Shown here piece after piece: positions 1-6,342 of a stretch of DNA of 9,853 bases (the first letter of the stretch is position 1; every line of letters begins with the position of its first letter). The translations under genes and the position numbers were made by a program. Below the pieces are notes generated by a model. The model saw nothing but the letters and a program-made list of their open reading frames with translations, searched no databases and was not told the origin of the DNA. The stretch is from Pseudomonadota bacterium. GTDB taxonomy: Bacteria; Pseudomonadota; Alphaproteobacteria; Caulobacterales; Caulobacteraceae. The stretch covers positions 1 to 9,853 of the forward strand of contig JAEWDF010000117.1 in the NCBI GenBank assembly GCA_023390245.1, read 5' to 3'.

Positions 1-1970
1 GCGTAGGCCCGCCCCGCCGCCTCCGGCCCCGCCCGCCCGGTCAGGGCGTGCAGGCCGATGCGGAACAGCTGTTCGCGGTGCAGCCGCCGCACCGCGTTCA
101 TCGCGCCCTCGAAATCCTCTTCCTCTCCCGCCTCGCGCAGCATCTGCTCGCCCAGGCCGCTGTCGTCCGACAGGTCGGTCAGGAAGCGCGCGTCCAGCAC
201 CCCGTCCAGCGCCGCCGGCTGGCGCGCCAGGGTCCGGGCCAGGCGCGGGGCGAAGGCCATCACCCCCACCACCATGCCGAACAGCTTGGGCTGGTTCAGG
301 AACAGCGCCTGCACCTGCACCCCCGCCGCCAGGCCGGAGAAGAAGACGGCGAAGCGTCGGAACCCCTCGTCCGGCGCCCCGGTCCGCGCCAGCGCCTCCA
401 GCAGGCGCGGGGCCAGTCGCGTGAACAGTTCGCGGCCCCGCGCGGTGCGCGTCGCGGGAATGTGGCCGTGGTGCCAGCTGCGGATGGTGTCGGCGACCGA
501 CGCGGCCTCCGAAAAACCCATGCGCCGCAGGGTGTCCAACGTCTCCGGATCGTTCTCGACCCCGGTGAACACCAGGCTGCCGTAGTCGGAATCCAGCGCC
601 TCCCCACCCTCGAACAGCTCGCCGTAGCGGCGGTTGACGCCGAACAGCAGGCCTTCGACGCCCGCGTCGAACAGCGCCAGGTCTCCCTCCCCCGCCAGGG
701 CGGCGACGGCGGCGCGCCGTTCGGGGTCCTCCGGCAGGCGGTGCGTCTGCTCGTCGTCCAGCATCTGCACCCGGTGCTCCAGGCCGCGCAGTTCGACATA
801 GGCGGCCGACAGCTCATCGGCGACCGCATCGGGCACATGGCCGGCGCCCGCGAGAGCCCGCAGCGCCTCCAGCGTGCGCGGCGTCCTCAGCGCCGGATCC
901 CGCCCGCCCAGGATCAGCTGCTGGGTCTGGGCGTAGAATTCGATCTCGCGGATGCCGCCGCGCCCCAGCTTCAGATTGGCGCCGGCCGCCGCCAGCCCCT
1001 CGCCGGTCTTGTGCACGTGGATCTGGCGCTTGATCGCCTGGATGTCGAGCACGGCGGCGTAGTCCAGGCTGCGCCGCCAGATGAACGGGACCATGCCCTT
1101 CAGGAACCGGCCGGCGGTCCTCAGGTCGCCCAGCACCGGCCGCGCCTTGATGAAGGCCGCCCGCTCCCAGTTCTGGCCGACGCTCTCATAGTAGGCCAGG
1201 GCTGCCGGCGCCGCGACTACCGGCGGCGTCGACGACGGATCGGGCCGCAGCCTCAGGTCGACGCGGAACACATAGCCGTCGGCCGTCCGCTCGGTCAGCA
1301 GGGTCGCCAGCGTCCGGGCCAGCCGGTCGACGAAGCACTGCATCTCCTCGCCCTCCGCCAGAGCCACCGTCAGCAGGCGCGGCTCATAGAAGAGCGAGAT
1401 GTCGATGTCGGAGGAATAGTTCAGCTCGTTCGCGCCGTGCTTGCCCATGGCCAGGCCGAACAAGCCGGGGACCGGTCCGCGCGAATCGTCGGCCGCCGAC
1501 AGCAGCCGGCCTTTCTCGCGCGGCTCATGCGCGGCGGCCCGCAGCGCGGCGCGGCAGGCGGCGTCGGCGAATCCGGACAGGGCGCCGGTCACCTGGTCCA
1601 GGTCCCAGGCCCCGCCCAGGTCGGACAGGGCCGTCAGAAGGTGCAGGTCGGCCTTCAGCAGGCGCAGCGGCCGCTTCACCGCCTCGGGGCCGCCGGACAG
1701 CGCATCAGTTTCCGCGATGATGCGCGCCAGCGCCGCCTCGGGCTCGGCCTCCAGCAGGCGGTGCAGAGAATCCGGCCGCCGCCGCATCAGCCCGGACAGA
1801 TAGGGCGAGGCCGCAGCCGCCGGCGCCAGCGCCGGCCAGGTCGCCTCCAGCGTCGCCGTCCAGCCGTCGGCCTCCGCCGCCTCGCTCAAGGCCTCGCGCA
1901 GCCGCCCGGCGGCGGCCTCATCGACCACCGGCCCAGCGGGCCTCAGGCGTTGAAAAAGGGGGGTAGCCAT
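1..1970 (-). CDS. glnE: Glutamine synthetase adenylyltransferase / adenylyl-removing enzyme, N-terminal 656 residues (3' end off window)
   Basis: GlnE adds AMP to and removes AMP from glutamine synthetase in the cytoplasm, under PII and glutamine control. I read this frame directly from the minus strand. It is open from ATG at 1970 to the window edge. The first nucleotidyltransferase domain carries GKHGANELNYSSDID (residues 176-190, with D188 and D190 as the metal-binding pair) and VDLRLRP (237-243, third carboxylate D238). Further family motifs are YYES..GQNWERAAFIKARPV (260-279) and LGRGGIREIEF (335-345). These define the adenylyl-removing half. The family is usually about 950 residues, so the second, adenylylating active site lies beyond the window. 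The ribosome binding site is weak (AGCGGA about 9 bases upstream). An in-frame GTG at 2018 inside the adjacent repeat could extend the protein by 16 residues, but I prefer the ATG. Identity is certain; the exact start is less so. Confidence 0.96.
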   Translation of the reverse strand, partial: MATPLFQRLRPAGPVVDEAAAGRLREALSEAAEADGWTATLEATWPALAPAAAASPYLSGLMRRRPDSLHRLLEAEPEAALARIIAETDALSGGPEAVKRPLRLLKADLHLLTALSDLGGAWDLDQVTGALSGFADAACRAALRAAAHEPREKGRLLSAADDSRGPVPGLFGLAMGKHGANELNYSSDIDISLFYEPRLLTVALAEGEEMQCFVDRLARTLATLLTERTADGYVFRVDLRLRPDPSSTPPVVAAPAALAYYESVGQNWERAAFIKARPVLGDLRTAGRFLKGMVPFIWRRSLDYAAVLDIQAIKRQIHVHKTGEGLAAAGANLKLGRGGIREIEFYAQTQQLILGGRDPALRTPRTLEALRALAGAGHVPDAVADELSAAYVELRGLEHRVQMLDDEQTHRLPEDPERRAAVAALAGEGDLALFDAGVEGLLFGVNRRYGELFEGGEALDSDYGSLVFTGVENDPETLDTLRRMGFSEAASVADTIRSWHHGHIPATRTARGRELFTRLAPRLLEALARTGAPDEGFRRFAVFFSGLAAGVQVQALFLNQPKLFGMVVGVMAFAPRLARTLARQPAALDGVLDARFLTDLSDDSGLGEQMLREAGEEEDFEGAMNAVRRLHREQLFRIGLHALTGRAGPEAAGRAY

Positions 1971-1978
1971 CAGTCTAT

Positions 1979-2107
1979 TCCGCTCATCCCCGCGAAAGCG
2001 GGGACCCAGTGCTTTCACGACACCCTGCGTTGGACCACGATCTCGGCCAACGCCACAAGGCCGCGCGCCCAAAGGGCTGGGTCCCCGCTTTCGCGGGGAT
2101 GAGCGGA
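1979..2107. repeat. 129-bp palindromic element with perfect 31-bp inverted ends (dRS3-like core)
   Basis: The left arm (1979-2009) and right arm (2077-2107) are exact reverse complements over 31 bases. Each arm contains its own hairpin with a 7-bp stem TCCCCGC/GCGGGGA and a GAAA loop on one strand (1987-2004 and 2082-2099). The 67-base centre has no convincing gene. The core TCATCCCCGCGAAAGCGGGGA resembles widespread proteobacterial repeats such as Neisseria dRS3 (ATTCCC...GGGAAT); that comparison is from memory. The element fills 129 of the 145 bases between the kinase stop codon and the glnE start. I see no clear target-site duplication. It could act as a strong RNA hairpin, and so as an attenuator or mRNA-stability element ahead of glnE, or it could be a non-autonomous mobile element. 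Confidence 0.85.
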
Positions 2108-2115
2108 GGAGGAAA

Positions 2116-3537
2116 TCACTGCGAGCCGCTCGCTGGCGGCAGCACCAGCGCGACCCTTAGCCCCGGCCCGAAGCCGCCATAGGCGCCCGGTCCCTCGTCC
2201 AGCACCACGCGGCCGGCGTGGGCCTCCGCCACCGCCGTCACCAGCGACAGGCCCAGGCCCGAGCCCGGCTCGGTGCGGCTGTTGTCCAGGCGCACGAAGC
2301 GCTGGACCACCCGCTCGCGGTCCTCCTCCGGCACGCCGGGCCCGGTGTCGGTGACCGAATATTCGATCTCGCCCGAGGAGCGCCGCCGCGCCCTCAGCTT
2401 CACCGCCCCGCCGGCCGGGGTGTATTTGATGGCGTTGTCGATGATGTTGGCCAGGGCCTGCGCCAGGAAGGGCGGATTGCCCTCGACCATCAGCCCCTTC
2501 TCGACCTCGGCGGAGAAGTCGATGTCCTTGTCCTCGGCCGCCGGCTCGTACAGTTCCGCCATGTCGGCGGCCAGGTCGGCGGCGTCGAACACCTTAGGGT
2601 CAGGCGCGCCCCCCGCCTGCAGCCGCGCGATGGCCAGGACGGTGTTGAAGGTCTTCAGCAGGTGGTCCGCCTCGTCCAGCGCGATGGTCAGGGCGTCCAC
2701 GCCGTCGATCTTGCCCGCCTCGGCGTCGATCAGCGCCACCTCCAGCTTGGCCCGCATCCGCGTCAGCGGAGAGCGCAGGTCGTGGGCGATGGCGTCGCCG
2801 GCGTGGCGGATCGAGGCCATGGAGGCCTCCAGCCGGTCCAGCATGACGTTCAGCCCCTGGCCCAGTTCGTCCAGTTCGTCGCCGGAGTGGCGCGCCGGGA
2901 CGCGCTGCTTCAGGTCGCCCTCCTGCACCGCCTGGACCACGCGGTTCAGCCCGGCCATGCCGCGCTCCACCTGCCGGCTGATGTAGAGGCCGCCGGCCAG
3001 GCCCAGCAGGATCACCAGCGCCATCGCGCCCCACAACGCCTGGGTCAGCCGCGCCAGATAGTCTTCGATATCGCCGATGTCCTGGCCGACGAACAGATGC
3101 TCGCCGCCCGACAGGGTCATGACCACGCCGATCGAGCGGCGCCGCTGCACCCGCCCCTGGTCGTCGGTGTCGGTCAGGCGGAAGGTCTCCCAGTCGCCGC
3201 GCCCGGCCGGCGCCTCCGGATCAATGTCGATCGGCGAATCCGAGACATTGCCGGTGATGGTCGTCCCGGCCCGGTCCGTCAGAAGATAGAGATAGGGCCC
3301 GCCCCGGATCGAGCGCTCCACCAGCGCCTGGTTCAGCGCGTCGATCCCGCGCGTGCGGTGGATGGCGGTCAGGGCGGTCAGTTCGCTCTCGACATCCTTC
3401 TGCGCCCGCGCCTGCGCCTCCGACGCCGAGGCGAAATAGACATAGGCCAGGATCGCCCCCGCCGCCGCCACGAACAGCGCCAGGAACAGCAGCGTCAGCC
3501 GAAACGGCGTGCGGCGAAGGAGGGAGGGAAGGCGCAA
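2116..3537 (-). CDS. Sensor histidine kinase of the two-component pair (HAMP, HisKA, HATPase)
   Basis: This is a 473-residue inner-membrane sensor kinase that should phosphorylate the response regulator encoded at 3991-4662. Its layout is TM1 at about 13-36, a periplasmic sensor region at about 37-165, TM2 at about 168-186, then a HAMP domain to about 238. The H-box AIAHDLRSPLTRMRAKLE has phosphoacceptor His252. The N-box NIIDNAIKYTP starts at 364, the G1 box DTGPGVP at 397, and the F/G2 boxes RFVRLDNSRTEPGSGLGLSLV span about 413-433. All catalytic motifs are intact. The start is TTG at 3537. The codon just upstream is the TAG stop of the DUF559 gene, and no ATG occurs before residue 140, so TTG is the only start that keeps TM1 whole. 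It is preceded by a strong purine-rich site that belongs to the flanking repeat. The stimulus is unknown. Its place next to degP suggests envelope sensing, which is inference. Confidence 0.94.
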   Translation of the reverse strand: MRLPSLLRRTPFRLTLLFLALFVAAAGAILAYVYFASASEAQARAQKDVESELTALTAIHRTRGIDALNQALVERSIRGGPYLYLLTDRAGTTITGNVSDSPIDIDPEAPAGRGDWETFRLTDTDDQGRVQRRRSIGVVMTLSGGEHLFVGQDIGDIEDYLARLTQALWGAMALVILLGLAGGLYISRQVERGMAGLNRVVQAVQEGDLKQRVPARHSGDELDELGQGLNVMLDRLEASMASIRHAGDAIAHDLRSPLTRMRAKLEVALIDAEAGKIDGVDALTIALDEADHLLKTFNTVLAIARLQAGGAPDPKVFDAADLAADMAELYEPAAEDKDIDFSAEVEKGLMVEGNPPFLAQALANIIDNAIKYTPAGGAVKLRARRRSSGEIEYSVTDTGPGVPEEDRERVVQRFVRLDNSRTEPGSGLGLSLVTAVAEAHAGRVVLDEGPGAYGGFGPGLRVALVLPPASGSQ

Positions 3538-3930
3538 CTATTCTCCCTCCCCTTCATGGGGAGGGTGGTCGCGCAGCGACCGGGTGGGGCGCGCCTGAAG
3601 CGTCCTCAGCACATGATCCATCACGTCGCCTACATGATCCCGGATCGCCGCATTGTCGAAACGCAGCGTCAGGAAACCTTCACGGGCCAATACGGCGTCG
3701 CGACGCGCATCATGCAGCGCCTGCGCGTCCTCACGGTGTTGCTGGCCATCGACTTCAATCACCAAGCGTCGCTCGAAACAGACGAAATCCAGAAAGTAGC
3801 CCCGAAACGGGGCCTGTCGCCGAAAATGATAACCTTCGGACCGCAGGCGTTTCAGGTTGACCCACATCCGTGCCTCCGGCGGCGTGAGCGCCTTTCGCAT
3901 GGCCCGGGCGCGGACTGTGGCTTCCGACAT
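3538..3930 (-). CDS. DUF559 domain protein (Vsr-like endonuclease fold), bounded by inverted repeats
   Basis: This encodes a 130-residue protein of the DUF559 family, related in fold to Vsr very-short-patch endonucleases and the PD-(D/E)xK group. The visible core is FRRQAPFRGYFLDFVCF (36-52, with D48) followed by RLVIEVDGQQH (55-65, with E59, D61 and H65), the expected acidic/His pattern of the nuclease site. It probably acts on DNA in the cytoplasm, but the substrate is unknown. I chose ATG 3930 because GGGGGA lies about 7 bases upstream; an in-frame start at 3972 would add 14 residues encoded by the right-hand repeat. The last 16 residues (PTRSLRDHPPHEGEGE) are encoded by the left-hand repeat and fall outside the family core. 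The stop TAG abuts the kinase TTG with no gap. The gene splits a response regulator/kinase pair, which points to acquisition. The family call is firm; any activity or mobility is inference. Confidence 0.9.
   Translation of the reverse strand: MSEATVRARAMRKALTPPEARMWVNLKRLRSEGYHFRRQAPFRGYFLDFVCFERRLVIEVDGQQHREDAQALHDARRDAVLAREGFLTLRFDNAAIRDHVGDVMDHVLRTLQARPTRSLRDHPPHEGEGE
3540..3589. repeat. Left 50-bp inverted repeat of the DUF559 unit (double hairpin)
   Basis: This arm is the reverse complement of 3939-3988 at 49 of 50 positions; the one difference is G at 3567 against T at 3961. It folds into two hairpins: CCCTCCCC (3545-3552) with GGGGAGGG (3558-3565) around TTCAT, and GGTCGC (3567-3572) with GCGACC (3576-3581) around GCA. 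Two adjacent hairpins in one arm recall REP/BIME elements. It encodes the C-terminus of the DUF559 protein and contains the kinase ribosome binding site. Confidence 0.95.
3541..3552 (-). promoter_or_regulatory. Ribosome binding site of the histidine kinase, supplied by the repeat
   Basis: On the minus strand this reads GGGGAGGGAGAA, with AGGGAG five bases before the TTG start at 3537. It lies wholly within the inverted repeat arm 3540-3589 and overlaps the last codons of the DUF559 gene. It decides the start of the kinase. Part of it also lies in one side of an 8-bp hairpin stem, so the site could be masked when the RNA folds. Confidence 0.6.
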
Positions 3931-3938
3931 GGCGCATC

Positions 3939-3988
3939 CCCCACCCGGTCGCTGCGCGACTACCCTCCCCATGAAGGGGAGGGAGAAT
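3939..3988. repeat. Right 50-bp inverted repeat of the DUF559 unit (double hairpin)
   Basis: This is the mirror copy of 3540-3589. It begins only two bases past the response regulator stop codon (3991-3993) and ends 8 bases before the DUF559 ATG. The CCCTCCCC/GGGGAGGG hairpin is intact. The second hairpin loses its terminal pair through the single mismatch at 3961. It may also serve as a 3' hairpin that stabilises or ends the response regulator transcript. No T-run follows it, so it is not a typical intrinsic terminator. Confidence 0.95.
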
Positions 3989-3990
3989 TA

Positions 3991-4662
3991 TCACGCCTCC
4001 AGCCGATACCCGGCCCCGCGCACCGTCTGCAGCATGGCCTTGTCGAAACCCTTGTCGATCTTGGAGCGCAGGCGGCTGATGTGGACGTCGATGACGTTTG
4101 TCTGGGGATCGAAGTGATATTCCCACACCTTCTCCAGCAGCATGGTGCGCGTCACCGACTGGCCGGCGTGGCGCATCAGGAACTCCAGCAGTTGGAACTC
4201 GCGCGGCTGCAGGTCGATCTCGGTGTCGCCGCGATGGACCGTGCGGGCGATCAGGTTCATCTCCAGCTCGCCGACCTTCAGCACCGTCTGCACCCCGCCC
4301 GTCTCGCGCCGCCGCGCCAGGGCCTCGACCCGCGCGATCAGTTCGGAAAAGGCGTAGGGCTTGACCAGATAGTCGTCGGCGCCGGCCCGCAGCCCCGTCA
4401 CCCGGTCCTCCACCTCGCCCAGAGCCGAAAGGAACAGCACCGGCGTCTGGTCGCCGCCCTTCCGGACCGTCTCGACCATGCCGACGCCGTCCAGGCGCGG
4501 CATCATCCGGTCGACGACATAGACGTCATAGCCGCCCTTCTGCGCCTCCAGGAGGCCGAAGGCGCCGTCCACCGCGTGGGTCACCTCATGGCCGGCCTCA
4601 GACAGGCCCCGCACCATGGCCGTCGCCGCCTCGGCGTCGTCCTCGACCACCAGAATCCGCAT
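3991..4662 (-). CDS. OmpR/PhoB-family response regulator
   Basis: This is a 223-residue DNA-binding response regulator, the likely partner of the kinase at 2116-3537. The receiver domain (1 to about 118) has the acidic pair D8/D9 in ILVVEDDAE, phosphoacceptor D51 in VYVVDRMMPRLDG, S79 and K101 in DDYLVKPYAF. The C-terminal winged helix (about 126-222) has the usual LQPREFQLLEFLMRHAGQ and NVIDVHISRLRSKID segments and ends RTVRGAGYRLEA-like (actual LQTVRGAGYRLEA). I chose ATG 4662 because MRILVVEDD is the standard domain start and GGGAGAGGG lies just upstream; a TTG at 4683 would add seven residues ahead of the domain. It lies 85 bases downstream of degP, with a hairpin in the gap. Its targets are not visible; degP is a reasonable candidate by proximity only. 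Confidence 0.95.
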   Translation of the reverse strand: MRILVVEDDAEAATAMVRGLSEAGHEVTHAVDGAFGLLEAQKGGYDVYVVDRMMPRLDGVGMVETVRKGGDQTPVLFLSALGEVEDRVTGLRAGADDYLVKPYAFSELIARVEALARRRETGGVQTVLKVGELEMNLIARTVHRGDTEIDLQPREFQLLEFLMRHAGQSVTRTMLLEKVWEYHFDPQTNVIDVHISRLRSKIDKGFDKAMLQTVRGAGYRLEA

Positions 4663-4683
4663 CGCGCCCTCTCCCGGAATCAA

Positions 4684-4717
4684 AATCGCCGCCGATGTTA
4701 GCGCATCGGCGGCGATT
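4684..4717 (-). terminator. Perfect 14-bp hairpin between degP and the response regulator, probable terminator
   Basis: Positions 4684-4697 and 4704-4717 are exact reverse complements (AATCGCCGCCGATG) separated by a 6-base loop. On the minus strand the stem ends in ATT followed by TTG, a short T-run. This suits a weak intrinsic terminator 30 bases after the degP stop codon. The hairpin also lies just upstream of the response regulator ribosome binding site, so it could instead work as an attenuator or 5' leader element of that gene. No clear separate promoter for the response regulator is visible. Confidence 0.6.
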
Positions 4718-4747
4718 GGGTGAGTTAAGCCTTGTTCAGACTGCGGC

Positions 4748-6289
4748 TCAGTTCTTGTCCTGCAGCGGCAGCACGATCGGGCGGTTGCCGTCGGCCGTGC
4801 GGACCAACAGCAGCACGCCCGGACGGCCCGCCGCCTTCACTGCGTCGACGGCGCCCTTCAGGTCGTTGGCCGAGCCGACGGCCCGACCGTTGGCCTGCAC
4901 GATCACCATGCCGGGGCGGAAGCCCAGGCGGCCGGCGCGCGACTGGGCGCTGACGTCGGTCACCACCAGGCCGCTGACGCCTGCCGGGATGTCGTAGCGG
5001 TCGCGCAGGGCGCCGGTCACGGGGGCGACCGTCAGCCCCTCGACCGCCTCGCCGGCCGCCGCGCCAGGCTTGCCAGGCTGGGGCATGCCGCCGTCCCCGT
5101 CAGCCGCCGCGACCTCCAGATCGGCGGGCCGCGTTCCGGCGCGGACGTTCACCGTCTGGCGGCGGCCCTCACGCAGGATGTCCAGCCGCAGGGTGTCGCC
5201 CGGCTTGGCCGAGCCGACGGCGCGGGTCAGATCGGTGTTGCTCTCGACCGCATGGCCGTTCAGCGCCACCACGATGTCGCCGGCGCGCAGGCCGGCGTTT
5301 TCGCCCGGACCGCCGGGAGTCACGTCGTTGACATAGGCGCCCTTCGTCGAGGCCGGCAGGCCCAGACTGTCCCGGATCTCGTCCGCCAGGGTGGCGATCG
5401 TCACGCCCATGTAGCCGCGCTCGATCGACTCGCCGCGCATCAGCCGTTCGGTGATGGACTTGGCGGTGTCCGCCGGAATGGCGAAGCCGATGCCGACCGA
5501 TCCGCCGCTAGGCGAATAGATGGCCGAGTTCACGCCGATCACCCGGCCGTAGATGTCGAAGGTCGGACCGCCCGAGTTGCCCCGGTTGATGGCCGCGTCG
5601 ATCTGGATGTAATCGTTGTAGCCGCGCGGATCGATGTCGCGCGCCTTGGCCGAGACGATGCCAGCGGTCGCCGTGCCGCCCAGGCCGAAGGGATTGCCGA
5701 TGGCGATGACCCAGTCGCCGACGCGCGGCTGGGCCGTTTCCTCGAAGCTGACGTATTTGAAGTTATCGCCCTCGACCTTGATCACCGCCAGGTCGGTGCC
5801 CGCGTCACGACCGATCAGCCGGGCCGGCAACTCGCGGCCGTCGGACATCTTCACCTTGATGTCGGTGGCGTCGGCGACGACGTGGTTGTTGGTAACGATA
5901 TAGCCGTCCTGCGAGATGAAGAAGCCCGAGCCCGCGCCCTGGGTCGTCTGCGGCTCGGCGTCCTGGCCCTGGCCGCCCCGTCCGTTGGGCGGCACGAACT
6001 GGAACGGCAGGCCGGGGATCTGGAACATGCCCTGCGGCTGCTCGACCGGCACCGTCACGTCGATCTGCACCACGGCGGGCGCGACCTGTTCGAAGATGGT
6101 GGCGAAGCTGTTGGGCGCGCCCGGCGGCGGGGTGAAGTTTTCGCCGTTGGCCGGAACCGGGGTGATCCGGTTGACCGCCTGGGGATCGGCATGCGCGCCC
6201 GGCCAGGTGATGACCCCGCCCGCCGTCGCCGCCGCCGCCAGCGTCAGTCCCGCCGCGGCCCCCAGAATGAACTCCTTGCGCTTCAGCAT
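4748..6289 (-). CDS. degP: DegP/HtrA-family periplasmic serine endoprotease (Do family)
   Basis: This is a 513-residue envelope quality-control protease/chaperone that degrades misfolded periplasmic and outer-membrane proteins. The N-terminus MLKRKEFILGAAAGLTLAAA begins an export or anchor segment, followed by a Pro/Gly-rich linker and a long LA-loop-like region (about 80-116). The trypsin-like domain carries the triad H136 (IVTNNHVVAD), D166 (GTDLAVIKV) and S239 (GNSGGP), with the oxyanion-loop sequence intact. PDZ1 spans about 290-385 (RGYMGVTI..GENAGLRAGDIVVALNG) and PDZ2 about 415-510 (SRAGRLGFRPGMVIVQANG). The length suits the two-PDZ class (DegP, DegQ, MucD), and I cannot separate these by eye. 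ATG 6289 is chosen for its AAGGAAG ribosome binding site and the signal sequence that follows. It has its own likely promoter and sits between the ccm genes and a two-component pair, which fits an envelope-stress role. Confidence 0.94.
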   Translation of the reverse strand: MLKRKEFILGAAAGLTLAAAATAGGVITWPGAHADPQAVNRITPVPANGENFTPPPGAPNSFATIFEQVAPAVVQIDVTVPVEQPQGMFQIPGLPFQFVPPNGRGGQGQDAEPQTTQGAGSGFFISQDGYIVTNNHVVADATDIKVKMSDGRELPARLIGRDAGTDLAVIKVEGDNFKYVSFEETAQPRVGDWVIAIGNPFGLGGTATAGIVSAKARDIDPRGYNDYIQIDAAINRGNSGGPTFDIYGRVIGVNSAIYSPSGGSVGIGFAIPADTAKSITERLMRGESIERGYMGVTIATLADEIRDSLGLPASTKGAYVNDVTPGGPGENAGLRAGDIVVALNGHAVESNTDLTRAVGSAKPGDTLRLDILREGRRQTVNVRAGTRPADLEVAAADGDGGMPQPGKPGAAAGEAVEGLTVAPVTGALRDRYDIPAGVSGLVVTDVSAQSRAGRLGFRPGMVIVQANGRAVGSANDLKGAVDAVKAAGRPGVLLLVRTADGNRPIVLPLQDKN

Positions 6290-6342
6290 CGTCTTCCTTG
6301 CGATCCTCTGTCCGGCGCCGAGCGGGCCCCGGGTTCGCGATG

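Larger units (their letters stand above)
3540..3988 (-). mobile_element. Putative repeat-bounded DUF559 cassette (449 bp)
   Basis: Two near-identical inverted double-hairpin repeats enclose one small nuclease-fold gene and nothing else. The whole unit sits between a response regulator and its histidine kinase, which are normally adjacent or overlapping. The outer flanks (CAACT on the left, TATCA on the right) show no convincing target-site duplication. The arrangement resembles REP elements with a REP-associated tyrosine transposase (RAYT), but the protein is DUF559 rather than an HUH transposase. Mobility is inferred from the arrangement and is not demonstrated by the sequence. Confidence 0.5.

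Noticed and set aside
48..2102. 684-residue open frame on the plus strand
   Set aside because: It lies antisense to glnE, has a low-complexity Arg/Gln/Ala composition and no family motif, and long antisense frames are expected at this GC. The minus-strand frame shows clear GlnE motifs throughout.
1979..2107. CRISPR-like repeat pair
   Set aside because: There are only two copies, in inverted rather than direct orientation, with no spacer series and no cas genes nearby.
3530..3995. Target-site duplication around the DUF559 unit
   Set aside because: The flanking bases (CAACT and TATCA) do not match convincingly in direct orientation. A TA on each side is too short and misaligned by one base to count.
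2218..4701. 827-residue open frame on the plus strand
   Set aside because: It runs antisense across the kinase, the DUF559 unit with both repeats, and the regulator. No real protein would span these boundaries, and its composition is typical of a shadow frame.
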